Source: Acanthochlamys bracteata (Eukaryota > Streptophyta > Magnoliopsida > Pandanales > Velloziaceae). Taken from it: DNA of 64,000 bases. Position numbers and translations under genes: made by a program. The first letter of the stretch is position 1. Each line of letters begins with the position of its first letter. Below the pieces are notes generated by a model. That model saw only the letters and a list, made by a program, of their open reading frames with translations, searched no databases and had not been told where the DNA came from. The DNA is taken from assembly GCA_019914995.1 (NCBI GenBank), contig CM034137.1, forward strand, positions 6,537,155 through 6,601,154, written 5' to 3'. This document shows, in pieces, positions 45,903-57,637 of this stretch.

Positions 45903-47811
45903 GAAGGAGAGAAAACAGACGTGGGTGATTATGTAAGAATGTACTTTTTTTTTTTTGTATTTGTACTAATTTAGCAAGGTCAATGGAAAAATGGCACCAT
46001 TAATTTTTTGGTGCCAACCTGGGTTTGCTAATTAAAGTTTTTTTTTCCTATTCTTATTCTCTCTAAATGCAGCAGCTTGCAAATGTTCAATGAATTTGTG
46101 CTGGCAAAAGTTGCGGTAACAATTGCACATTTTTACCTGTTTTCTGTTGAAGGCATGTATCAGGTTCTTTTTAAAAATAGTTTTAATAAAATGTTAAATT
46201 TACATAGTTAACTATAAGTTTGAAAAAAAATGATAAAAAAATGAGTTTGAATCAACTAATAAACGTTCTAAGAATTGCTATCATAATATGTTTACAGATA
46301 TTTATTTCTAGTCAATGCAGATAAAGATTTTATTATATTACATGTTGCACTACATATTAGGAGGTATGAAAGAAACTTAAAGTTAATTTAAATCATTTTT
46401 TATAATTAAGTAATCAAGATATTTTTAAAGAAAAATACAATTCATTTTTTATCATACTTAAAAAATAAAAATTGACAAATTTATAAATAATTAATTTATA
46501 TATTTGAAAACTTAGGTAGTACATCATCATCAAGGATTTATGTATAATTAATTAGCGATGATTGCAGATTATAAATCATAAGTCAACCCAAACCATATTG
46601 CAATTAAAAACTAGTGTTGGTGTAATATCCGGACTTCATTTGTATTAGAGGTAGCTTTGGGTAATTGAAAATTTTTTGTTATTAGACCGACTAGTGCGTA
46701 GACTAACTGCACCAAATTATCAAAAAAGACGTTTAAGAATATTTATAAAATATTTTTTTTAAATAAAAATATTTTATTGTATTTTAAAAAACAAATTTTA
46801 TATTTTTATTTTAAATGATAATAATAATAATAAATTTTTGTTATGTAAAATTTTTCTATATTTTAACTTGCGATTGTGACTTGATATGCATTGTCTAATT
46901 GAATCCTAACCCTATTTAGGTTGGACCATATTGTTGAATGGTTTGTTGCAAGTATAACTTTGAAAAACTTATAAGTTTTTATTATTTTTTGAATTATGTT
47001 GATTTGTAATTATAAGCGTCAGTTTTGTATTAAGTATTATCAGCTATGGACTGCATTTGTTGTATCTACTAGTTTAATTATCGAAGTTAGATTTATTATG
47101 TAGGGTTCATTGTTGTATAATCTTTTTCTAAGTTTTTATATTTACAATTTTTCATTTTTTTTTAAAAGGGTTATTTTCTTCGTATTTAAAATTATGTAGC
47201 CTCCCCCTTGAATATTCAAAGAAAATTTTGCTAAAATTTTAAATAATTTTCACATGTTGAATTATTTTGAATTTTGGATTAGACTTATTGGATTGTGCCG
47301 AGTTTGAATTTTATATGCTCTTGATTTAGTTCATAGCGGTCCTAGTTCAGGATTAATTCGTGGCACTTTGGCTTCAATATTTTCTTTATTGAATTAGCAA
47401 AGCCTAGAATTCTAAGAATTTTATGGCTAATACAGATTTTTGGTTGACTTGCTCTATTGAAGTTGAATGCTTCTTATTTTCATAAGAACATGTAGTGGAT
47501 TCTTAGAAAACACTTCATATAGCTGGTGTGCTATTTCTTAATAGTTTTAAGGTCAATCAACTTTTAGTCCTGATAAATATTAGAATGAAGCAAACACCCT
47601 TACATAGCTAGGAAGTTGGCTGGCTAATTCCAAACATCATTAGTGATAAACATTTGATTTTTTTGAAGTAATAATGTGAGAATTGAAACTGCAAAGAGTA
47701 TTGCAGAAATATGGTCTAATTCAAAATAAAAAGAATATCTGTATTCTCCTTGAACCAGATTATCCCCATCAAACAATCAGTAAATTCTACGATATGAATC
47801 TATCCATTAAA
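45903..47811. other. spacer between the AG-peptide genes
   Basis: AT-rich DNA without a recognisable gene. ATAATAATAATAATAAAT at about 46819-46836 is a short ATA microsatellite. Confidence 0.4.
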
Positions 47812-48134
47812 GACGTGTTTTAAATGCGCAAAAATTAGCTCCACGAAAGTAAAAAGTTCTTTTGGAAGTAGAGTTTTTTAAAAAGTGTAATTTTTTAAAA
47901 AGTTAGCTCCGTATCAACCTAAACTTAGTTTTTATGTTTAATTTTATTTAGAAGTAGTTGGAAGTAAAGAACAGAGTTGGAACTGAAAAACAGAGCTTTA
48001 AAAGTTGAAGTAATGAATTTCTGAATAGTAAAACAAAAATGGAGTTTTTACTTCAATGAATAATTGAAATGCATAACTTTATGGAAACATCAAAGATAGA
48101 AAAAAGTAAAATTTCGGGTGTTTAAAATACACCC
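47812..48134. mobile_element. MITE, GACGTGTTTTAAA ends
   Basis: The left end AGACGTGTTTTAAAT faces TTTAAAATACACCC at the right; these are imperfect inverted repeats. TAAA abuts both sides. The AT-rich interior is non-coding. It is related in its ends to the element at 44431-44640. Confidence 0.5.
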
Positions 48135-48533
48135 TAAATAGGTATTCACTTATTTGCAAGTGAATTTTATAAAAGATAAATTTATAAAATGTAAGAAAAA
48201 AATAAATTTATAAAAATAAATTTTTACAAAAATAAAACATAAATAGTCACCTAGAAAGTAATTTTTTGGGATTACTTAAGGTGAAACTAAAGTTAAGTCC
48301 TAAACTGCAAAGTATAATGGTCTGAGTGAGCGGAATAGTTTCCTTCAATAAAAATTATGAAATATTCAATGCAGTTTAAAGTCCAATACATATACAAATC
48401 ACATAAACTAAATGACCAAAGCAATTGCATAGAGTACAAATTCGAAAGTTATTATTACTACTAATATAGCACAACGCTCTCAGGAGTAACAACCAATTGC
48501 AAATATAATGACATCACCAAACCAATAACAAGA

Positions 48534-48794
48534 TTAATAATGCATCCAAGATACGAGACAAGCCACGCCGGCAGTGACGATAAACGCCGGAGCATCAATC
48601 GCAAATGCAGCACTCGGAGTAGTCGATACGGAGGACCGAGGTGCCGGTGCCGGAGCTGTAACATTTGTGTTGTGGGCACGAGCAGATGCAGGTGCAGGTG
48701 CACGAGCAGCCTTGGGAGTAGCCGATGCCGCAATGCTCAGCAAAGCGAAGGCGCAAACCAGAAGCAGAAGAGTTTTATGTCTGAGACTTGTCAT
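48534..48794 (-). CDS. arabinogalactan peptide / short AGP, GPI-anchored (86 aa)
   Basis: Residues 1-25 (MTSLRHKTLLLLVCAFALLS plus IAASA) form a signal peptide. The mature part has Ala-Pro glycomodules (ARAPAPASARA, TAPAPAP), an NVT sequon, and a C-terminal hydrophobic GPI signal (APAFIVTAGVACLVSW, ending MHY). The frame stays open upstream to a Met at 48836, but that extension (MCFRKKESIELIKA) would put a charged stretch before the signal peptide, so I start at 48794. The layout, signal peptide (M-x-S-L-K/R ... VC ... ALLS ... SA) and C-terminal helix match the gene at 45622-45831, suggesting an old tandem duplication. The product should sit on the outer face of the plasma membrane. No function more specific than AGP can be given. 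Confidence 0.82.
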   Translation of the reverse strand: MTSLRHKTLLLLVCAFALLSIAASATPKAARAPAPASARAHNTNVTAPAPAPRSSVSTTPSAAFAIDAPAFIVTAGVACLVSWMHY

Positions 48795-50419
48795 TGCTTT
48801 GATTAATTCTATGCTTTCTTTTTTTCTGAAACACAAAATTCCTTCCGGTGAAGTTGTTCTGTAGTTGTTTGCGTTCTGAGGATGGCACTATTTGTAGTGT
48901 TGTTGTTGCGACTCTTTCTAGGTAGTTCAGGTTTTTAATTTACTACGAAAGAAACTTCCCTAGATAATAAATAAGGGCTTATTTCAAATCACGTAATTAA
49001 ATTTTGCAAAATAAAAAATAAATTTTTTGTTAAAATATTAAAAATAAAGTTTTATTTTATTTTAAAATGAATTAAAAGTGAAGTATAAATACTTTAAAAT
49101 ATAATTTTAAATTTAGTTTATATTTGAAATATATAAATTATTTGAAATTCTAATTCTAGCGAATAAATTTGAAACTGAAATTTCCGTACATTTAAAACTA
49201 ACTCTAATAATAAGTTTTGCAACTTTCTTAAAATATTCAGATAATTTTATGTTTTGGTTTCAGAAGCTGTTTGAGTTGGGTGTGTTATGAACTACCTATC
49301 CCAAATGTGTTCTGAAAGTTTCTGGAAGCGTCTGTAACAGAAGGTAGTTGTGATCTATCTCAATCAACTAATTTAAATTATAAGCTCCTTAATTAATAGT
49401 CCTCAAGCATATATAAGTAATGTGATATATTATATAGTGGTTTTGTTATTTTTGGTTAATAATGACTTAGTTCTTTTGTCATTATTATTATTATTATTAA
49501 AAAAAGTCGAGGTGATCTAAAAGTTTAAAAGTATAAAAAAAATTATAAAATTTTATTTTGATTATATTTAAAAAACTACTGTTAAAAAAATTAAATAATT
49601 TTTATTTAAAAAAATTTTATTTGATAAGTTCTCAACTCTCAAGCAATCACCTAATCGGCAATCAGGAACTGACCAAATTAAAATTTGTATTTAAGACTTG
49701 TTTACTTGTGATCAACAAGAAATTCAGAATATAAATTTCTAAAAGGTGTATTATTGAAAGTAAATTTTTGAAAACAAATTTACAAAAATAAATATGAAAG
49801 GTCAACCAAAAGTTAGTTTGATAAAAAAAGTTACTTTTAAATTTTTTTCCTAATAAGTTCGAGTGTAGCTTCTTTGTTAATCAACTATTATGTGTTTAAA
49901 GAATGTATTTATCTCTCTTAATTAATTTCTTAATTTTTTATAAATAAAAACTTTCATTAATAAAATTAACCAAAAACTCTAGATTCCCATTATGAGCAGA
50001 AAGATAACCAATCTTTTAGAAGAATGTAATTATTGGTAAGATATGTAAAATATATCTTATGAAATATAAATTTTTTGTCCTCATTTTGTTGTTTTGCTGT
50101 GTCTGCTGCAAGGGCCGGCCCTCTGTTTTAATTTCTTTTATAATGTAACAATTATTAATCTATATTCTATCATATAAATATTTGCATTAACTAATCAAAA
50201 CTGACCAGAAAATAAAATTATGTTACTTGAGCTGCTAATATTTTCTCACATGACTCCTATGTCGTAGTTTAACTTTATAATTTAATAAAAATATAATGCG
50301 CAATGGTAATTTAGGTGCAGATATTTTAGACAAGTTAGTAATTGGATAAAGTTTGATTATCATCAACATAAAAAATGTAGTAATTAAAACTCTGTGGGTG
50401 AGATCTTTAGGCTCTCATT
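48795..50419. other. spacer upstream of the second AG-peptide gene
   Basis: The promoter and leader of the minus-strand AGP gene lie in the first about 150 bases (TACAAATA-like TATA element near 48888-48895). The remainder is AT-rich without a gene. Confidence 0.35.
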
Positions 50420-51190
50420 CATAGTTATAAAAATCGGATCGGACATCAAACCGAAAAATTGTCCGGGTCACGATTCTCGAGTTGAACCGTCAGATCAATA
50501 ATATTAAATTATTTTTAATTAATAATAATTATTACTATAGTAAAAAATTTACTATCAATGACACTATCAATAATAATAGCTATAGCAATCATAACAAAAA
50601 ATTAGATTATTTTATTATGTCATTACTATCAACAACAACAGTAATAATAATTACGGCAAAAATTGAAATATTGCCACCTAATTGCCATCACCAACAATAA
50701 TAATAACAACTAAAATTTATAAATAAAAATATTTAAATAAATTAGAAGATTAGAAAAAAATAAAATCATAAATAGATAAATCATAAAAGAGATATAACTA
50801 ATTTTTTTAGGTATACATATTTGAGTCTAATATTTTACAATATAAAAAATTTAAAAATCACTAGTAATTGATATTTATAAATAAGAAATAATCAATTATA
50901 TTTTGGCATTATCATATCCAAATGCTAAATCTAAACTACATATCATTTTTCAACATAAGACTATTAATAATTATTTTTGCATTAAATATATTATCAATTT
51001 AAAATTTTTAATTAATTTTTTAAAAATTTTTCAATCCGGTTTGATCCGGACGGGCGGATTGAACAGATCAAAACGGATCAAATCGGATCGATTGTATAAA
51101 CAATTTTTTTGCAAATTGAAATCGATTTACCGTTCGGATCGACGATTTTCGGGTCGACCCGGATGGATCAGTTTGGATCTGACAACTATA
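50420..51190. mobile_element. TIR element with 8-bp target duplication (hAT/Mutator-like)
   Basis: 771 bp flanked by the identical 8-mer CTCTCATT (50412-50419 and 51191-51198). The inverted ends are CATAGTTATAAAAATCGGATC at the left and GGATCTGACAACTATA at the right. GC-rich subterminal stretches (GGATCGGACATC, GGGTCGACCCGGATGG) enclose an AT-rich core with AAT-repeats. The 130-codon open frame at 50903-51295 and the 72-codon frame at 50482-50700 lie in or across the element and look accidental. Confidence 0.75.
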
Positions 51191-51463
51191 CTCTCATTTG
51201 AAGCAAATGAGAAAAGGCCGCTATGCCACTTGGGCAATAAACACTGCATCATTTCTCTTTGCAATATCCCAATCTTTAGATTTGTGTTCTTTTAAATTAA
51301 AAAATAAATTACTATAAATAATATTATTGATACTGAGATTAATTTTATATTTTTTTAAAAGTGAGTTAATAATAATTTTTGAAGTAAGGGAGTTTTCAGC
51401 TTCTCCAAATCGGTATATATAAATAAAAGTACGACTCTTTCATTTTTATCCGGATTGAACGGA

Positions 51464-51673
51464 ATGACAAATTGGGTGCAGCTCATAGGCTGTGGAAAGC
51501 AAGAATTTGGCCTTCAGCACCAAATAAAGAATGACCGGGAAATGAAACATTGGGTGCGGGTCGTAGGCTGGGGAAAGCAAGACTTTGGCCTTCGGCACCA
51601 AAAAGAAAAAGATTTGGGAATGGCATATTGGGTGCAGGTCATAGGCTGGGGAAAGCAAGACCTTGGCCAATAG
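51464..51673. repeat. three-unit 78-bp tandem repeat, open as 26-aa repeats
   Basis: Units start at 51464, 51542 and 51620 (the last is cut short at the stop). The period is exactly 78, so the frame is kept. On the plus strand an open frame from 51455 reads WVQLIGCGKQEFGLQHQ, WVRVVGWGKQDFGLRHQ and WVQVIGWGKQDLGQ in successive units. The minus strand is also open across the array (AKVLLSPAYDLHPICHS type units). Both strands being open is expected for a short repeat without stops in one unit, so coding is not proven. I recognise no family. Confidence 0.7.
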
Positions 51674-53480
51674 AGTCTCTTTCCAGGTAAAGGTTAGTGC
51701 TTCTTAAAGATGATTGCTCCTTCAAATATGTCTATACATCTTTGTAGCAAACTTTGGTGAAAGCTCAGTTATAATATATAAATAAGCATTTCCAGATCAA
51801 ATGAACTACCAAAGCACCGACAGAATATATATGTACACCTGACATCAGACTAGAAACGAGGTATACTCGTTTACGAGTAATGCCAATGTTGAACTTGTTT
51901 CGCAAATTCCATGTGTTCATGTTGAACTTCTCCCCTCAAATTGAACCTAATAGACACTGAAGTTGATTCAATTTGAGAAGAGAAAATTAAACTTAATTTG
52001 AAAAGTTGGTGGAGTCTAAATTCGTGCAGGGTCCTCAACAACAGAAAGTGTCAAACAAAAGATCATCAAATAAACATGTATATGCCTATACTACAATCAA
52101 AAGAAAAGTAGATATGTTACTTAGGAAGAGCTTTGCTGTAAACAACTAGTAACCATGCAATCAATATTCACTAGTAACCATACAAGTTTGACATCTTTCA
52201 TAAGGAAATCAAGAGATATTCGTCACTTAAAACTAGCGCCACAAAATTGTAATGTCAAAACACAAGGTTGAAACATGCACCAGAAGTTGTTCAAGGTTAA
52301 AAAATAGCCGTAGAAAGATACTTACGAAGTTTAGCTTTCTAGCAAACCTTCAGAAAGCTCAGTTGCAACCCACTTGTTCAAGGTGCAAGGAGAATATAAA
52401 ATGCTAACGACATAAGATAGACTCCTTGAAACAGACATCCTTTGAAAATCCTTTCCTGTGTTTGTTTCGCAAATTCAACACGCTGAACTTCTTCAAGGGA
52501 ATATTCACCTGAGTATGAAAAATTTGTGAAGCAAATCTTGGAACAAGTAACAAGCAGAATCTCAAACATATATTGAATGACCCACTAGCCCCCAAAATCC
52601 AAACTCTGTGCCAAACTAAAAATAGGACACATACGAATTTCCTTATTGTAATTACAACCAACGGAAATTTGATGTGTGCTATCTACAGAAAAGGTAGATG
52701 AAAGAGCTCTATTTCGAAGGTGATTCAACATATAACTGCATAAAGATAATTTGGAACTACCAATCCAAAAGGATTGATATAGATATTCACTAATTATGAA
52801 TTTAAGAAACAACAAAAAACTTGCTTTAATGTTAAATTATAAACCCTAACTTTCAACTTTATAATAGCTCTATCCAACCAAAATACCCATTTCAATATAA
52901 GAGTTATAGCTAAAGAGTCGCAAAGTCAGACAACTCATACTCTCTTTTCTAATGCAAACTAGATCTATCTTGGTGCATATAGCATTAAGCTTTGTCAGTT
53001 AAGAGATATAAAGTGGATGCTGAAATCTCATGCTAGAAGTACATAACTCCTGAGAAACTTCATTGAGAAGTTTATTTCATACGAAGCATGTACCTCCATT
53101 TGTTAACAAAGACTAGTAGCTCTGCAATTATCAATACATTCACCACAATATGTAACTAAAGAAAATATGAAGAACAAATTGATATTCCAAAGAAAAACTG
53201 AGTGCCTTTCATTTAAATAAAGATTGGAGACAATGTTAAGCAAACTTGACGGAAAGAAAAGGCCTAGACCACTAAACAACTGATTGAGACGACACTCACA
53301 AACACCCTCATTTCCAGCTTTACTCACTGACCACTCACAACTCCACCTTTACGCTCCTACAAACTCTTCGACAAAGCTAAAAAAATATTAAGGAAAACTC
53401 ATCCATTATTTCAACCTCCAAGAGGAGGTGTAGAACAGAACTACTATTCAAGCAAATCATGTAGTCACTACAGCAGTGAG
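51674..53480. other. spacer and 3' flank of the DUF7054 gene
   Basis: No gene recognised. The 3' UTR of the minus-strand gene should lie in about 53200-53480. Confidence 0.35.
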
Positions 53481-54513
53481 TCAATGGGAAGAGATCTTGA
53501 GATGGAGAGACTTGTTAAGCCAGGTCTTCCAAGTACCGCCACTCTTCCAGCTTATCATCCGAGCAGGTGTGTTCAGCTTCACATCTTCCACTCCCTGCTT
53601 CTTGCAAAGCAGAAAGTTCCTGCAGCCAAAGGAACCAATCGGCTCCCAGGGGTTCAATGCTGAAACCAACATAACCATATATCAATTTCTAACCAACCAA
53701 CAACTCAACCATAGAAGAACTATCACGTAAATCATATATTGTTCAATAAGCCAGTTTTAAGCTTCAACACAAACTGCAATTCTGCAGCTTGAAATTTCTT
53801 ATCACTGAGAGTATTTGCAAATGAATTTATAAGACGCAATTGATACACACAAAACAATCAAGTACCTGCATAGATAGGGTTAGAAAACAAGATCACATGA
53901 CTACTCTATAAAAAAGGAGATGAACTGAATCTAACCACCTTTATCTCAAAATAAACCAAAGCCCGATTACAACAAGAGTAGGGTTTTTCTTGCAGAGAGA
54001 GGTAATCTTGTATATCTTCAAAATACCACTTCCGAAATTCAACTGTTTCATGGCCACAAAAAAAAACTCCAGAAAATATGTACAAAGATACAAAGATCAC
54101 ATAATCAGTTGCACTCAACAACAATGCTACAACACAATCCATGCCACAAAAATTTAATCTATATAAAACTACTTCACAAATAAATCTAAAGCAAAATCAA
54201 TCAACAACCAAAACTCAAAATCATTACCTTCAGATCCAGCATTGGCGCGGTAAAGCAGAAAATGGTTAAGATCCGATCCAAGAACAGGTCTCCTTCCTTC
54301 ACGCGCATAAGATTTCAACACGTTGCTTATAACAGCAGCAACAAGATCTCCTTCGTTAACAACAAACCGTAACGGCCCTGCGCTTCCCGGCACCGTCACC
54401 GTTATCAACAACCTCGTAATTTTCTTTCCATCCACAGCCGTCGATTTCTCCTTCTCCTTCTCTTGTTGCGCCCATCTCTTCGGTTTCGGCGGCGACAAGG
54501 CCATCTCTCCCAA
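53481..54513 (-). CDS. DUF7054 protein, At4g22758-like (154 aa)
   Basis: Two exons on the minus strand: 54513-54228 and 53659-53481, with a 568-bp phase-1 intron (GTAATG...TTTCAG). The N-terminus is basic and low in complexity (PPKPKRWAQQEKEKEKS). The conserved domain follows: KITRLLITVTVPGSAGPLRF, VVNEGDLVAAVISNVLKSYA, REGRRPVLGSDLNHFLLYR, and after the splice ALNPWEPIGSFGCRNFLLCK. This beta-grasp-like arrangement is the plant DUF7054 family, whose molecular function is unknown. The junction gives GSEALNPWEPIG, which reads smoothly. The tail after KKQG is about 37 residues of unconserved sequence ending LHLKISSH. A second in-frame Met at codon 4 could be the true start. Confidence 0.82.
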
Positions 54514-56790
54514 ACCAAATATAAAATTCCTAACTTTTATCGAATCAAAATTTAAAAAAATAACAGATTTTTTTAAAATCTGAAAAATGGTATCAAAATC
54601 AAATGATCGAAATTTTTAATAAAATTGAGTGATTTAATTTATCGATTGATTCACGGGTCGAGACCGAGGCAGCGATAGTGCCAGCCTTGCATGCAAGATC
54701 CAAAGAAAGAGATTGCAACAGCAACAACAACGAAAGCAGTAGTGAAGAAGGAGGGAGTCCTCTCTACGGAAGAGGAACGCGACGATGAGCACAGACGGAC
54801 GGCCACCATTCACAACGATCTTCGATTTGATTAGCAAAAGCTAAAGCGAAAAAAGAAAAGAAAAAAACAAATGGAAATCTCAGAGATCTCTGTCTTCTCT
54901 AAACAAAAATCAAACAGTCAATCAAAATTCGAATTCTAATTCGAATTCCAATTCAATGAACGAATGGAAGAAGAAGAATATAAATTGTTTGTTGGGTTTG
55001 TTGTTCGGTCGATAGAAGGAATAGAATAAATTTATACGGGGAGAGAGGTGGTGGAGAGTTCGAGTAAGAACGCGTTTGATTTGATGATGATTCGATTTGA
55101 GTTGGATCGGTTTTGCGGCGGCGCGTGGAAGGATTAGATAAGAAGGAAAAACAAAAATTAAAACCCTAGAAACTGACTTCCAAAAGAATAAGCGAATTAG
55201 AATACGGAACTAAAGATAACAGTATAAAAATAATAAATAAATTAATAATAATAGAGGATAAAATTAGTTTGAGTTCAATTTGAAGTCAAATTATAATAGA
55301 AAAAAATAAAATATTGACTTTCGGAGTTTAACGTAAAATTAAATTGATATCAACGTGAAGAAGTTCTTTTGAGGGATCATTTAAAAGTGCTTAGAATAAA
55401 ATTATTTTTCTTTAAAAATTATTTTGAGATTTTTTTAAATAATTTTTTTATGAATTTTAAATAATAGTTAATTTATAATTCTAAATTATTTAAAAATATT
55501 ATACTATAGAAATTTTATTTGTAAATGAAAAATTGAAATAAAATAAAAAACATCTCAAATATTATTGTCAAAAATACACTGAATCCTGATTAACTATTCC
55601 AAGTAAAAAAGTATTCAAGTTAATTGATTATATCAAGACGTGTTTTGTTTCTGTGACGATTATGTAGTTTAAGTACCCCAGAAGCAAATACATAATTCAC
55701 GTTAACAATGTTGTAAAATTTTAAATAGGATCATTAAACTTAAATATAATCATAAAATTGAAATTTTAAATTAAAATCGTAAAATTTTACATTCAATAAT
55801 TTTATAAAAACTTTTTATAGCATTTAACATTTTTTATATTAATTTTAATATACTTACTGATTTTAAAAAAAAAATTAAATTTTATAAAAATCTTCTATAT
55901 TCACCAAATTTTACAAAATAATAATTTTATAAAAAAATATTTTTAAAATTTTACAAAAACTTTTTAAATATTAGTGTATACAGTATGGTAACACCCAACT
56001 TTACAAGAGATTGGAGGTTAAATTTTTGATACACTAATGAATGTTGGATGTGAGGTTTAAATTTCTATACACTTCTTTTACTTTTTTAATCTAGCCGTCT
56101 AATGGCTGCGATTTAAACGAGGCGATCGGAGTGTGGAAATAAAATTCATCTATTTTTTAAAAATATATGGTGAATATAATTGTTCAATCATTTAGGGCGA
56201 TGTTTATCAATTTCTTAAATTTCACTTTTACAAATTCATTTTTAATATAAACTAAATAAATAATTTTAAAATAATTTGTTTACAAATTTTTTTAAAAATT
56301 TTATTTTTAAAATAAAACTCATCTATGTTTTATAAAAATATAGGAAGAATATAATTGTTCAATCATTTATCCGGACGCTTAAATTAGAATGAGTGTTAGA
56401 GTGCCTAACAATAACAGGAGGTCCTGTAAAGTTAGCAATAAGATCTTGTTTGCCGTAATGACTTCTCAGTACAGCTGGAAGACATTTCTTGAAACATTTC
56501 TTGAAAAAAAAAATTCTTTTCATTAATTTGACTTGTTTGCATAAAAGTTATAACTTATAAAAAAAATTTTACATAAAAAATACTTTTAGTTTATTTTAAT
56601 AAATAAATTTTATTTTTTATCAAAAAATATTAATAATAAATAATAATATTTTATGATTAAAACTTTTTATATATTTTTAAATTTTAAAAAAAATTTTAAA
56701 ATATTAAAAATTTATTAAACAATATGAAATGAAGAAAAAATTTTTAAAAGGCGCAAGAAAGCGATGTCAAACAAAATCCAACATCTATAT
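54514..56790. other. promoter of the DUF7054 gene and AT-rich spacer
   Basis: The first about 650 bases are of mixed composition and probably include the leader and promoter. AAACCCTAG, a telo-box, lies near 55162. After about 55200 the DNA is AT-rich without a recognisable gene. Confidence 0.4.
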
Positions 56791-57637
56791 TAGGAGTGGC
56801 AATATATGATCCGATCCGAAAATTCAATCCGAAATCGACCTATTTAATTAGGATTAAGATTGAAAAATTTGACCCGTATAAATATACAGATTGGGTTAGG
56901 GTTGAACAAATTTGATCCGATTATTAAATGGGTCGATTCGGATTAATCCGAAATTGACCCACCAATTCGAAATGTCATCTTTTGAAGAATCAGTTCTTGA
57001 TTTTTTTCTTACTGTATAATAAAATATTGGCAATAAAAATAATCGATAATAGTTATTTACAAACTATTAAATTATATTATATTTATAATTAATCTTTATT
57101 TTTATACCTTAGTAAAATAGTGTAAAATTATAATATAATCGAAAGTATTACTATATAGGTATTTGTAATGACGAATTTAGATTTCGTATAAAGATTTTTA
57201 TGAAAATTTTGTTAGATAGATATATTTATCAAAATTTTTATCAAAATTATTAATATATATTTATAATCATAAATTTCAGCTGTTATCATATATTTTTAAA
57301 AAATAAAATTTTTTTTTTATATTGTAAGGACCGATGAAGACATAAGAAATGCATATTTTATCGGACATAATTATATCTCGTCAGTAAAAATATCGTGCAC
57401 TTTTATTCAAACTGATCTTATAATTTCACTGAAGCTTAAAAATATAAAATTTATAATTAGTAATTTTAATTATTAAATGGGTCGATCCGAATTTGACCCG
57501 ATTATGAGTAGGTTGGGTTAGTGTAGACAATTTTGACCCGTATAAATTCATAGATTAGGTTAGGATTGAACGAATTTGACCCGATTATTAAATCGATCGA
57601 TCCGAAACTGACCCACCAATTCATATTGCCAGTACTA
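56791..57637 (+). mobile_element. hAT-like non-autonomous element, copy 2
   Basis: 847 bp. The ends TAGGAGTGGCAATAT and ATATTGCCAGTACTA are inverted repeats. The flanking 8-mers ATCTATAT (56783-56790) and ATCTATCG (57638-57645) agree at six of eight positions. Subterminal stretches carry repeated GATCCGA, TTTGACCCG and ATTATTAAAT phrases in inverted arrangement, and the core is AT-rich. A second copy of nearly the same length lies inverted at 7938-8786. No transposase is encoded. Confidence 0.75.

Noticed and set aside
48540-48864. Plus-strand frames of 88 and 96 codons opposite the second AG-peptide gene, and a shifted minus-strand frame at 48461-48733.
   Set aside because: They are shadows of the Ala-Pro-coding sequence. 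The minus-strand frame has a signal peptide, glycomodules and GPI signal and explains the region.
50903-51295. 130-codon open frame at the right side of the 50420-51190 element.
   Set aside because: It crosses the element's end and the target duplication, is rich in Asn, Ile, Lys and Phe as expected of AT-rich DNA, and shows no domain.
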